Source of the DNA: Streptomyces sp. RKAG293
GTDB lineage: Bacteria > Actinomycetota > Actinomycetes > Streptomycetales > Streptomycetaceae
Direction of reading: 5' to 3'
NCBI RefSeq assembly: GCF_023701745.1
Contig: NZ_JAJOZB010000001.1
Coordinates: 1,742,501-1,806,500 of the forward strand
DNA length: 64,000 nt
Below are positions 7,364-15,978 of this stretch, piece after piece. The notes beneath the pieces are model-generated. The model searched no databases. It saw nothing but the letters and a program-made list of their open reading frames with translations, and was not told the DNA's origin. Position 1 is the first letter of the stretch; each line of letters opens with the position of its first letter. The translations under genes were made by a program, and so were the position numbers.

Positions 7364-9373
7364 TCAGGCCCGGCGGTCCTGTGCCAGCCGCTCGTAGAAG
7401 CGCAGCACCTCGATGTCGTCGACGGAGCCGGGGTTGACCGTCCTGTCCAGCGCCGCGCCCTGCATCAGGCGCTTGACGGGGACCTCCAGGCGCTTGCCAG
7501 TGAGGGTGTGGGGCACCGCGGGGACGGCGATGACCTCGTCCGGGACATGGCGCGGGGAGAGCTCGGCGCGGATCACGTCCTTGATGCGGCCGCGCAGCGC
7601 GTCGTCGAGCGCGGCGCCCTGCGCGAGGTGGACGAAGAGCGGCATCCAGTAGCCGCCGTCCGGCAGCTCGACGCCGATGACGAGCGACTCGCGGATCTCC
7701 GGGAGGCGTTCGACGGCCTCGTAGATGTCGGCGGAGCCCATCCGGACACCCTGGCGGTTGAGGGTGGAGTCGGAACGGCCGTGGATGATCACGGTGCCGC
7801 GCGAGGTGATGGTGATCCAGTCGCCGTGCCGCCACACCCCCGGGAACATCTCGAAGTAGCTCTCGCGGTAGCGGGCGTCCCCGGGGTCGTTCCAGAACCG
7901 CACCGGCATCGACGGCATGGGGTTGGTGACGACCAGCTCACCGACCTCGTCGACGACCGGCCGGCCGGACACGTCCCACGCCTGCAGATCGGTGCCGAGA
8001 CCCGCGGCCTGCAGTTCCCCGATGTGGACGGGGAGGGTGGGAACGCCGCCCGCGAAGCAGCTGCACACATCGGTGCCGCCGCTGACGGACGCGATCCAGA
8101 CGTCCTCCTTGACCTCCTCGTGGATCCAGCGGAATCCGTCGGGCGGCAGCGGTGAACCGGTCGAGGCGACGCACTTGACCGCCGAGAGGTCGAAGTCGTG
8201 GCCCGGCCGGACCCCGGCCTTGCGGCAGGCCATGACGTAGGCGGCGGAGGTGCCGAAGACGGTGGCACCGGTCCGCTCGGCGATCCGCCACTGCGCGCCG
8301 GTGTCGGGGTAGCCGGGGCTGCCGTCGTAGAGCACGACGGTGGCGCCGGCCAGCAGGCCCGACACCAGGAAGTTCCACATCATCCAGCCGGTGGAGGTGT
8401 ACCAGAAGAAGCGGTCGCCGGGACCGAGGTCCATGTGCAGGCCGGTCTGCTTGAGGTGCTCCAGCAGGATGCCGCCCTGGGACTGGACGATGGCCTTGGG
8501 CAGACCGGTGGTGCCCGAGGAGTACAGCACCCACAGCGGATGGTCGAAGGGCACCTGCTCGTACGCGGGAGCGGTGTCTTCCGAGACGACGGCGTCCCAC
8601 TCCAGTGCGCCGTCCGGTGCCGGGGTGCCGAGCAGCGGGATGTGGATGACGGCGCGCAGCGAGGGCAGTTCGGCCCGCAGCTCGGCGACGCTGTCCGTCC
8701 GGTCGTGCTCCTTGCCGCCGTAGCGGTAGCCGTCGACGGCGAACAGGACGACGGGCTCGACCTGCTGGAAGCGGTCCAGGACGCTGCGGGCACCGAAGTC
8801 CGGGGCGCAGGAGGTCCACACGCCGCCCACGGCGGCGGTGGCGAGCAGGGCGACGACGGCCTGCGGGATGTTGGGCAGATAGCCGCTGACGCGGTCGCCG
8901 GGGGCGACCCCCAGGTCGCGCAGCCGGCCCGCGACGGAGGCGACCTGCCGGCTCAGCTCGGCCCAGCTGGTCTCGGCGATTTCCGGCCGTTCGTCCAGAT
9001 GGACCAGCGCGGGCGTGCCGGCGCGCTCCGGGTCCAGGGCCGGACGCAGCGCGTGCTCGGCGTAGTTGAGGGTGGAGCCGGTGAACCACTGGGCGCCCGG
9101 CATGGACGCGTCGGCGAGCACGGCCTCGTAGGGGGTGGAGAACCGCACCTGGAACCACTCCGCGACGGCACCCCAGAAGACCGCCGGCTCCCGTACCGAC
9201 CAGGCGTGCAGCGCCCGGTAGCTCGCGAGCGGGTCCGCGGGATCGCCGGCCGGGGCGCCGTGGTGCTCGGCGGCCCAGGCCTGGAAGTGGGTGATCCGCG
9301 CGCCGGCGACCCGCTCGGGGCCGGGGGTCCACAAGGGCTCCGGGGCGTGGGCGGGCTCGGTCGTGGTGCTCAT
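7364..9373 (-). CDS. aacS: Acetoacetyl-CoA synthetase (acetoacetate-CoA ligase)
   Basis: This 669-residue cytoplasmic ANL-superfamily enzyme activates acetoacetate to acetoacetyl-CoA with ATP, feeding ketone bodies into lipid or polyketide metabolism. The phosphate-loop motif YSSGTTGLPKAI lies at about residues 284-295 and the C-terminal catalytic lysine is K627 in LTGKRLEVP. The long N-terminal region (LWTPGPERV, FQAW) separates it from plain acetyl-CoA synthetase and matches the acetoacetate ligases. The ATG at 9373 has GGGAG upstream. It is divergent from a GH31 gene across a 238-base region that contains a perfect dyad. Confidence 0.92.
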   Translation of the reverse strand: MSTTTEPAHAPEPLWTPGPERVAGARITHFQAWAAEHHGAPAGDPADPLASYRALHAWSVREPAVFWGAVAEWFQVRFSTPYEAVLADASMPGAQWFTGSTLNYAEHALRPALDPERAGTPALVHLDERPEIAETSWAELSRQVASVAGRLRDLGVAPGDRVSGYLPNIPQAVVALLATAAVGGVWTSCAPDFGARSVLDRFQQVEPVVLFAVDGYRYGGKEHDRTDSVAELRAELPSLRAVIHIPLLGTPAPDGALEWDAVVSEDTAPAYEQVPFDHPLWVLYSSGTTGLPKAIVQSQGGILLEHLKQTGLHMDLGPGDRFFWYTSTGWMMWNFLVSGLLAGATVVLYDGSPGYPDTGAQWRIAERTGATVFGTSAAYVMACRKAGVRPGHDFDLSAVKCVASTGSPLPPDGFRWIHEEVKEDVWIASVSGGTDVCSCFAGGVPTLPVHIGELQAAGLGTDLQAWDVSGRPVVDEVGELVVTNPMPSMPVRFWNDPGDARYRESYFEMFPGVWRHGDWITITSRGTVIIHGRSDSTLNRQGVRMGSADIYEAVERLPEIRESLVIGVELPDGGYWMPLFVHLAQGAALDDALRGRIKDVIRAELSPRHVPDEVIAVPAVPHTLTGKRLEVPVKRLMQGAALDRTVNPGSVDDIEVLRFYERLAQDRRA

Positions 9374-9542
9374 GGGGCGGCTCCCGGACGGTACGACGAG
9401 ACGGGTACGGCGACACGTCGCTCTGTGTGCGGCTGGACCCTGCGCGGGCGGAATGTCCTACGGCAGGGCTGGGCAGGACGATGCCATGTGATCGTCTTCG
9501 GCGCCAGGGCGGGACCCCCACAACGGGGAATGCCGCGATGTG

Positions 9543-9560
9543 GTTCACCTACAGGTGAAC
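9543..9560. promoter_or_regulatory. Perfect 8+8 dyad, candidate operator
   Basis: GTTCACCT-AC-AGGTGAAC is a perfect inverted repeat, 52 bases before the GH31 start and 170 bases before the acetoacetyl-CoA synthetase start. The arm length and 2-base spacing suit a dimeric repressor. No regulator gene lies beside it. Confidence 0.5.
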
Positions 9561-9611
9561 GCTGGCTGAACGCGCGGTACGGCGGCCGGGAGCAGTGGAA
9601 GGGTGGGCGCC

Positions 9612-11969
9612 ATGGATTCTCGGGACCTGGTGCGGTCGGTACGGATGGTCGGGTCCGCGAACGGCCTGCGGACCCTGCGGTCCGCGTGGCGCAGGCAGCG
9701 CACCGACGGGCGGGACCTGCCGCGGCGGGGAACGGAACGGGCCCGGGTGCCGGGTCCCGCGCAGGGGGTGGAGCCGCTGCCGGGCGGCGGGGTGGTGCGG
9801 TTCACCCGTTCGTCGCTGCGGGTGCGGGTCGCGGTGGGCGGCGCGGTGTTCTGCGGCTGGGACGGGGCGGAGCCGGAGCCTTCGTACGCACTGGCCGGGG
9901 AGTGCCCCGCGGTGGACACCCGGGTGGAGCTGGAGAGCGACCGCAACGGGGACGGCTGGCGGGTCGTGTCGGAGCGGGTGACGGTGCTGGTCTCGCGCCA
10001 TGGTGCGGTGGAGTTCCGTACCCCGGGCGGCGTCCTGCTGCGCCGCGATCTGCCGCCCCGCTGGTGGGATCCGGCGGGCCGGGAGCCGGGTGACCGCACC
10101 CGCTGGGTGCAGCGCTCGGAGACCGCCGCGGACGCGTGTGTGTTCGGCCTGGGCGGCCGGTCGTCGGGACCGCGGTTGCGGGAGGGCTCGTACCGGCTGT
10201 GGAACACCGACCCGGGCGGTTCCTTCGGCCCCGGCGACGACCCGCTGTACATCACCATGCCGGTGCAGATGGTGGTCGCGGACGCCAGCTGTCATCTGGT
10301 CTTCCACGACAACACGTGGGACGGCCATGTGACGCTGCGCGACGGGGAGGAGGGCGCCGGCTCCGGGCACGACCGGCCGGGCGGCTGCGAGCTGCGGGTC
10401 GACGGCGGGCCGCTGCGCTACTGGGTGCTGACCGGCTCGCCGGCCCGGATCCTGGCGGGCTGGACCGCCCTGACCGGCCGGCCCGCGCTGCCGCCGCGCT
10501 GGGCGCTGGGCTACCAGCACTCGCGCTGGGGCTTCGGCGACGAGCAGGAGGTCCGCAGGGTCGCGGCGGGCTTCCGCGAGCGCGGGCTGCCGCTGTCGGC
10601 GCTGCACCTGGACATCGACCACTACGACGGGCACCGGGTCTTCACCGTGGACCGGGAGCGTTTCCCCGATCTCCCCGGGCTCGCCGCGGAGCTGCGGCGC
10701 GACGGGGTGCGGACGGTGTCGATCGTCGACCCGGCGGTGAAGGCGGAGCCGGGCAACCCGGTGTACGACAGCGGGACGGCCGCCGGGGCCTTCGTACGGG
10801 ACGCCCGGGGCCAGGAGGTGCGCGGCGTGGTGTGGCCGGGCGAAGCGGTCTTCCCCGACTTCACCGACGCGCGGGCCCGCAAGTGGTGGGGAACGCTGTA
10901 CGCGGAGCGGCTGGCGCAGGGCTTCGCCGGGGTGTGGCACGACATGAACGAGCCGGTGTCGTTCGCCGCGTTCGGCGAGCCGACCCTGCCGCGGTCCGCC
11001 CGGCACGCCCTGGAGGGGCGCGGCGGCGACCACCGCGAGGCCCACAACGTCTACGCGCTGACGATGGCCCGGGCCGGCTACGAGGCGCTGCGGGAACTGG
11101 AGCCCGACACCCGGCCGTTCCTGTTCTCGCGCTCCGGCTGGGCGGGCATGCAGCGGTACGGCGGGACGTGGTCGGGCGATGTGACCACCGGCTGGTCCGG
11201 GCTGCGGGCCTCGCTCTCGCTGGTGATCGGGCTGGGGCTGTGCGGGGTGCCGTACTCCGGGCCCGACGTGGGCGGGTTCACCGGATCACCGTCCCCCGAG
11301 CTGTATCTGCGCTGGTTCCAGCTCGGTGCCTTCCTGCCGTTCTTCCGCACCCATTCGGCGATCACGGCGGGGCGGCGGGAACCGTGGGAGTTCGGGCCGC
11401 GGGTCGAGGAGCACGCGGCGGGCGCGCTGCGGGAACGGCGGCGGCTGCTGCCGTACTTCGACACGCTCGCCCACGTGGCGCGGCGTACCGGCGCACCGTA
11501 TGTCCGTCCGCTGTGGTGGAACGATCCGGAGGACCGCAAGCTGCGTGGCTGCGGGGACGCCTTCCTGCTGGGCGACGCCCTGTTGGTGGCCCCGGTCCTG
11601 GAGCGCGGCTCGGTCACCCGCGCGATCCGGCTGCCGCGGGGCCGCTGGTACGACACCGCGACCGGCACCGCGTACGAGGGGCCCGGTCAGATCCTGCTGG
11701 ACGCGCCGCTCGGCCGGATCCCGGTGCTGGCGCGGGCCGGCGCGGTCCTGCCAGTGACGGGCGACGACGGCGCCGTGGAACTGGAGGTGTGGGCCCCGGT
11801 GGCGGGGCGCACCGGCGGCGGGATCGTCTTCACCGACGAGGGCGACGGCTGGGCCGCACCGCTGGTGGAGCGCTTCACGACCCGGCTGGCCGACGGTCAG
11901 GTGGTGGTGGAGCGCGACGGGGAGGACGAGGTGGGCCACCGGGTGCGGGTGCGCGGACTGCCGGAGTGA
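9612..11969 (+). CDS. Glycoside hydrolase family 31 (alpha-glucosidase-like)
   Basis: A 785-residue GH31 enzyme. WHDMNEP supplies the catalytic nucleophile D444, and GTWSGD supplies the acid/base D523. Family members hydrolyse alpha-glucosides or alpha-xylosides. The substrate is not fixed by sequence, although the overall form is alpha-glucosidase-like. There is no signal peptide; the first 50 residues are rich in Arg. The ATG at 9612 is preferred over GTG at 9603 because GGAAGGG ends 8 bases before it. The upstream dyad may regulate it. The gene is convergent with a Nudix gene 34 bases downstream. Confidence 0.9.
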   Translation: MDSRDLVRSVRMVGSANGLRTLRSAWRRQRTDGRDLPRRGTERARVPGPAQGVEPLPGGGVVRFTRSSLRVRVAVGGAVFCGWDGAEPEPSYALAGECPAVDTRVELESDRNGDGWRVVSERVTVLVSRHGAVEFRTPGGVLLRRDLPPRWWDPAGREPGDRTRWVQRSETAADACVFGLGGRSSGPRLREGSYRLWNTDPGGSFGPGDDPLYITMPVQMVVADASCHLVFHDNTWDGHVTLRDGEEGAGSGHDRPGGCELRVDGGPLRYWVLTGSPARILAGWTALTGRPALPPRWALGYQHSRWGFGDEQEVRRVAAGFRERGLPLSALHLDIDHYDGHRVFTVDRERFPDLPGLAAELRRDGVRTVSIVDPAVKAEPGNPVYDSGTAAGAFVRDARGQEVRGVVWPGEAVFPDFTDARARKWWGTLYAERLAQGFAGVWHDMNEPVSFAAFGEPTLPRSARHALEGRGGDHREAHNVYALTMARAGYEALRELEPDTRPFLFSRSGWAGMQRYGGTWSGDVTTGWSGLRASLSLVIGLGLCGVPYSGPDVGGFTGSPSPELYLRWFQLGAFLPFFRTHSAITAGRREPWEFGPRVEEHAAGALRERRRLLPYFDTLAHVARRTGAPYVRPLWWNDPEDRKLRGCGDAFLLGDALLVAPVLERGSVTRAIRLPRGRWYDTATGTAYEGPGQILLDAPLGRIPVLARAGAVLPVTGDDGAVELEVWAPVAGRTGGGIVFTDEGDGWAAPLVERFTTRLADGQVVVERDGEDEVGHRVRVRGLPE

Positions 11970-12003
11970 CGGGTGATGGGTGACGGCCGTCGGTACGACG
12001 GTC

Positions 12004-12618
12004 TCAGCGGGCTCCGGGCCGGGCTGTCCTGTCGTCGCCGTGGTCGCCGTGGTCACCGTGTTCGCCGTGTGCGCCGTACCCGCCGTCGAACCAGCGGCGG
12101 ACCGCCAGGGTGTGCAGCGGGAACGCCAACTCGGCGGGCTCGTACAGCACTTCCCAGCCCTCGGTCTCGTCGGTGGCAACCGAGGCCGGCAGGTCGGCCG
12201 CGTCCCGGAGCGGCAGCAGCCCGAAGACGAGCAGGAACCCGCCCTCCGCGTCGGTGAGGGTGTCGGCGAGCACGGGGTCGGCCGCGGCCACGATCCCGGT
12301 CTCCTCGACGAGCTCCCGCACCACGGCCTGCTCCCAGGTCTCACCGTGGTCGATGAAGCCGCCGGGGAGGGCGAGCAGTCCGCGGCCGGGCTCGATGGTG
12401 CGGCGGATGACGGCGAGCCCGGTGCCCGTGTCGTCGCGGACCGGGAGCAGCGCGATCGCGACCGGCAGCGGGTTGCGGTAGGCGGTGGCGCCGCAGGCGG
12501 CGCAGGTCCGCGGCCATCCGGCGGCGGGGCCGAACGCCGTTCCGCAGGAGGAGCAGTGGGAGTCCTTCTCACGATCGGGCACGCCGGGACTGTATCCGAT
12601 CACCCGTCCCAGGAGCAT
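12004..12618 (-). CDS. Zinc-ribbon Nudix hydrolase
   Basis: A protein of about 200 residues. An N-terminal zinc ribbon (two CxxC pairs, CSSC and CAAC) precedes a Nudix domain with a complete Nudix box, GGFIDHGETWEQAVVRELVE followed by ETG, so it is probably an active nucleoside-diphosphate-derivative pyrophosphatase. NADH pyrophosphatases share this ribbon-Nudix layout, but that identity is inference. The C-terminus is a His-Gly-Asp repeat coded by 9-base tandem units (about 12030-12075), possibly metal-binding or simply slippage. The start is uncertain: ATG 12618, GTG 12633 and GTG 12582 are all possible and none has a convincing ribosome site. Confidence 0.82.
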   Translation of the reverse strand: MLLGRVIGYSPGVPDREKDSHCSSCGTAFGPAAGWPRTCAACGATAYRNPLPVAIALLPVRDDTGTGLAVIRRTIEPGRGLLALPGGFIDHGETWEQAVVRELVEETGIVAAADPVLADTLTDAEGGFLLVFGLLPLRDAADLPASVATDETEGWEVLYEPAELAFPLHTLAVRRWFDGGYGAHGEHGDHGDHGDDRTARPGAR

Positions 12619-12723
12619 CAACTCCGGTGGCACCCGCCCGCGTCACCGATCCGCGACACTGTTCCGCGTCATCGACCACGCCTGACATCCGTCCCACACA
12701 TCCGTCCGACCGCTGGAGGACCC

Positions 12724-13500
12724 ATGCCACGACTCACGACCGTGCTCCGCACCCTCGCCGTGTCCGTCGCCACGCTGATCGCCGTCACCGCGGGCACCGC
12801 CGCCGCTCCGGCACAGGCGCGGTCCGGGGACGGGCACGGGACCGGGGGCGGCGGGCCGAAGGCCCCCAAGGCGTTCGTGGCGCTGCGGGACGTCGACCCG
12901 ACGATCCTCCAGGAGATGCGCTACGCCACCCCGCACAACTTCGTCGGGGTGCCCATCGACGGCTACCGGCAGCCGATCTGCCAGCTGACCCGGCCGGCCG
13001 CCGAGGCGCTGCACGCGGCTCAGTCGAAGCTCTTGCGCCGCGGATACTCGCTCAAGGTGTACGACTGCTACCGGCCGCAGCGCGCCGTCGACCACTTCGT
13101 GGCGTGGGCCAAGGACCTCGACGACCAGCGGATGAAGAGCGAGTTCTATCCGCATGTCGACAAGTCGCGGCTGTTCGAGGACGGTTACATCGCGGCCAAG
13201 TCCGGGCACAGCCGGGGCAGCACCATGGATGTGACCATCGTGCGGCTCTCCGGCGGGAGCGTCGACATGGGGACCCCGTTCGACTACTTCGACACGCTCT
13301 CGCACACCCTGGACCCGCGGATCCAGGGTGTGCAGCGGGAGAACCGCCTGCTGCTCAAGGGCACCCTCGAGGGGCTGGGGTTCGTCAATCTCGCCGAGGA
13401 GTGGTGGCACTACACATACACACCGGAGCGGTTCCCCGACACGTACTTCGACTTCCCGGTCTCCCGGCGGTCCCTGACGTCCGCGTACGTCGGCCCGTAG
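12724..13500 (+). CDS. Secreted VanX-like D-alanyl-D-alanine dipeptidase (M15)
   Basis: A 258-residue protein with an N-terminal signal peptide (about residues 1-31, hydrophobic core then APAQA) and an M15D peptidase domain. Zinc ligands are visible: H162 and D169 in SGHSRGSTMD, and H229 with catalytic E226 in EEWWH. VanX enzymes cleave D-Ala-D-Ala. This secreted form resembles housekeeping Streptomyces dipeptidases of cell-wall turnover rather than a vancomycin-resistance VanX, and no vanHA or vanRS genes are near. The start ATG has GGAGGA 3 bases upstream. Its last 91 bases overlap the 3' end of the PurA-like gene on the other strand. Confidence 0.9.
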   Translation: MPRLTTVLRTLAVSVATLIAVTAGTAAAPAQARSGDGHGTGGGGPKAPKAFVALRDVDPTILQEMRYATPHNFVGVPIDGYRQPICQLTRPAAEALHAAQSKLLRRGYSLKVYDCYRPQRAVDHFVAWAKDLDDQRMKSEFYPHVDKSRLFEDGYIAAKSGHSRGSTMDVTIVRLSGGSVDMGTPFDYFDTLSHTLDPRIQGVQRENRLLLKGTLEGLGFVNLAEEWWHYTYTPERFPDTYFDFPVSRRSLTSAYVGP

Positions 13501-14716
13501 GACTCCAGCGCGACGGGTGCGGAGAGCGCCGCGCCGACGGCGGCCGACCAGGCGTCCGGGTCGGCGCCGGGGGTGTCCCAGACGGCCGGCCGGGCCGCCT
13601 CCAGACGGGCCGTCAACGCGGCCTGCCTCCCGAGATCGCCGGGGGCGCCGGCCGGCAGGTGTTCGACGAGCCGGCCGTCCATGCCGTAGGCGCGGGCGAT
13701 CCGCAGTCCGGGACAGCGGGCGGGGGCGTCGAGGTGGGTGACGGCCAGCGCGTCCACTCCCCCGCAGACCTCGACGGCGTAGGCGTGCGCCACCGCGTCG
13801 AAGTGCCCGGTGCGGAAGGCGCCCTGCCAGCGGCCGTGACCGTTGTGCGGTTCCGGCAGTTCCCTGGCCAGTTCCGGGTCCTCGGTGACGAGCGGGCCGG
13901 GACCGTGCCGGGTGGTGTACGTGCGCACGACGCCGAGCCGCAGCGCCGTGCCCGCGCCGCCCGCCTCGGCCAGCAGCGTCTCGGCGTTGGCGAAGGTGGT
14001 GGTCGACCATGTCGTGTACGGGTGGAAGCCGTGCCACTCGTCGAGGAGGACACCCTGCGCCCCTCGAAGACGACCGGCCCGTCGGCCAGCAGCCGCGCGA
14101 GATGCCCGTCGCCGGCGAGGGTGACCGCGCGGGCGAAGGCCGCGAAGGCGTCCGCGCAGTGCTCGACGGGCGGCGCCGGCAGCCGCCCCAGCTCGTCGGA
14201 CAACCGGTCGCGCAGCAGGGCGAGTTTGCGCAGCAGGCGGGGGCGGGAGACGCAGTCGCCCACCCGGGGCGCGTCCTCGGGGTGGGCGAGCGCGTAGGCC
14301 GCGGTCTCGCCGATGCCCATCCCGCACGAGCCGTGCCGCTCCCCGCCACGAGCCTGCTCGCGCAGCCGGTTGGCGGCCGCGTGGTACGGGGTGGTGAGCG
14401 CGGCGTCCCGGTCGACGGTGAGCAGCGCCAGCGGGTCCCGGACGCCGAGCGCGGCCAGGTGGTCCGCCTCGGCGGCCAGGGCGAGCGGGTCGACGAGCAT
14501 GAAGCGGGACAGGTACGTGGGTGTCCCGTGCAGGGTGCCGGAGCCGAACTGGGCGAAGGTGTGGTGGCGTCCGTCGGGGGTGACGACGTTGTGCGCGGCC
14601 TGGGCGCCGCCGTTGAAGCGGACCACCGCCCGGACCGGATCCGCCGAGCAGAGCCGGTCCACGACGGCGCCCTTGCCCGCGTCCCCGTAGCCGAGGTCGA
14701 CGACGATGGTGTGCAT
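13410..14716 (-). pseudogene. Adenylosuccinate-synthetase-like gene with a -1 frameshift
   Basis: The N-terminal part starts at ATG 14716 (GGAGGG ribosome site) with the P-loop-like IVVDLGYGDAGKG and reads to VVFEG. From there the family sequence continues in another frame as GAQGVLLDEWHGFHPYTT and later YTTRHGPGPLVTED. The shift lies at a run of four C on the plus strand (14060-14063), where five would restore one frame of about 435 residues, close to PurA length (about 430). All else looks intact, so this is a recent loss or a sequencing error. If repaired it would be a PurA paralogue, not necessarily the purine-pathway enzyme. Its 3' end runs 91 bases into the convergent dipeptidase gene. 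Confidence 0.82.
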
Positions 14717-14806
14717 TTTCCCTCCGGGGGTCGTTCGGTCAACGGCGCGGTGGTCGTCCGGCGCGGCCCGGGTGCAAGGGGCGGGGACCCGCCGGGGTAT
14801 CTCCTC

Positions 14807-14861
14807 GGGCGGCGAACGCTCGTGCCCGCTCGAAGGTGCGGGTCGCGTTCGTTCGCCGCCC
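14807..14861 (-). terminator. Hairpin downstream of the VWA gene
   Basis: Twelve-base perfect arms (14807-14818 and 14850-14861) enclose a 31-base loop, 48 bases past the VWA stop codon and before the PurA-like start. The long loop makes this a weaker call. Confidence 0.45.
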
Positions 14862-14908
14862 TGCGGGGACACCCCGCCGTGCCCCCCTCCCGCGCGTCCC
14901 TGCTCAGC

Positions 14909-15907
14909 TCACAGGCGCGTTGTACCCGCGGCTCCACTGGTGGTCGCGCCGTCGATCAGGGGGGCGCCGGCGGCCGGGCCTGCGGCGCGGTCCCGGCCGA
15001 TCGCGGCGAGGGCCTTGCCGACCGAGGCGCCCGCGTCCGAGCCGACGTCGTCGAGGTCGGCGAGCCCCTCCGCGAGGTCGATGGCCTCCTCGCCGAGGCC
15101 GATGGTGAGCGCGATCGTCTCGCAGACCGCGCCCAGGTCGTCGAGTTCGATGACGTTCTGGCCCAGCAGCTTGCGCCACAGGCCGAGGACTTCGGTGTTG
15201 CCGACGTACGAGGACCCGGCCGGGAGAATGTAGTACACGTCGAACTTCCGGCGCAGCTCGGCGATGATCGCGGTGATCGGGATGTCCTCCCGCAGGTCGT
15301 CGCCGATGACGTCGCGGACCTCGCGGGCCTTGACCTTGCCGTACGGCATCTCGTCGCCGATGAGGAACAGGTAGCCGCGCCGGCCGCGCTTCTCGTGGCA
15401 GTCGATGGAGGTGTGCCGGGCCATCGCGTACATGGCGAGCTCGTACGATTCGGTCATCTGCCCGCCACCGCCGCCCTCCAGCAGGATGTTGCCGAGGTCG
15501 TCGTCCATCCGGTTGTCGGACTCGAACTGGCCGAGCTGCAGCGGCACCCGGTCGCAGGTGGCGTCGCCGACCGCGCCGAAGAGGATCTGCGGGTGCTCGA
15601 CGTAGCCCTTGCGGAGCAGCAGCCCGAACAGCTCGGGCAGTTTGGTCTGCAGCGTCTGCGGGACGGAGCGCATCGAGCCGGTCACGTCGAAGAGCACCGA
15701 GATGGCGACCGAGGCGGGGTGCTCCGCCGAGTCGCGGCTCTCGCGGACGGTGAGGTCCTTCGGGTCGAGGGACGGGTGCGCCGTCCAGGAGCCGCGCGGG
15801 GCGGACGAGGTGACGTGGTCGCTGTACGCGAAGGCACCGGCGCCGGATGCGGCGCGGTAGCGTGCGGCGGCGTCGTAGACGTTGGTCGACCAGCTTCCGC
15901 TGCCCAT
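14909..15907 (-). CDS. VWA-domain protein
   Basis: A 332-residue soluble protein with a von Willebrand factor A fold over about residues 65-290. The metal-site motif is DVTGS rather than the standard DxSxS, so metal binding is plausible but altered. VWA proteins act as metal-dependent scaffolds. The protein has no signal or membrane segment. It follows a J-domain/pseudokinase gene by 71 bases, and that gene overlaps an NrtR-like regulator, so the three form one operon. VWA plus kinase pairs occur in the TerY-P and related stress modules, but this set has no TerD or PP2C gene. The ATG has AAGGGGGAA upstream. Its function is unknown. Confidence 0.85.
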   Translation of the reverse strand: MGSGSWSTNVYDAAARYRAASGAGAFAYSDHVTSSAPRGSWTAHPSLDPKDLTVRESRDSAEHPASVAISVLFDVTGSMRSVPQTLQTKLPELFGLLLRKGYVEHPQILFGAVGDATCDRVPLQLGQFESDNRMDDDLGNILLEGGGGGQMTESYELAMYAMARHTSIDCHEKRGRRGYLFLIGDEMPYGKVKAREVRDVIGDDLREDIPITAIIAELRRKFDVYYILPAGSSYVGNTEVLGLWRKLLGQNVIELDDLGAVCETIALTIGLGEEAIDLAEGLADLDDVGSDAGASVGKALAAIGRDRAAGPAAGAPLIDGATTSGAAGTTRL

Positions 15908-15978
15908 GGTGTTCCCCCTTGTTGATGTGCGTTGATGCGTTCAGGTGTGCTGGCTCGGGTGTGGTTGTCGGTTTGTCG

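Noticed and set aside
5724..7835. A 703-codon minus-strand frame across the chitinase
   Set aside because: Antisense shadow. The plus frame has a signal peptide, CBM2, FnIII and GH18 motifs.
12724..13500. Vancomycin-resistance vanX
   Set aside because: The protein has a secretion signal, and there are no vanH, vanA, vanR or vanS genes nearby, so a housekeeping wall-turnover dipeptidase is more likely.
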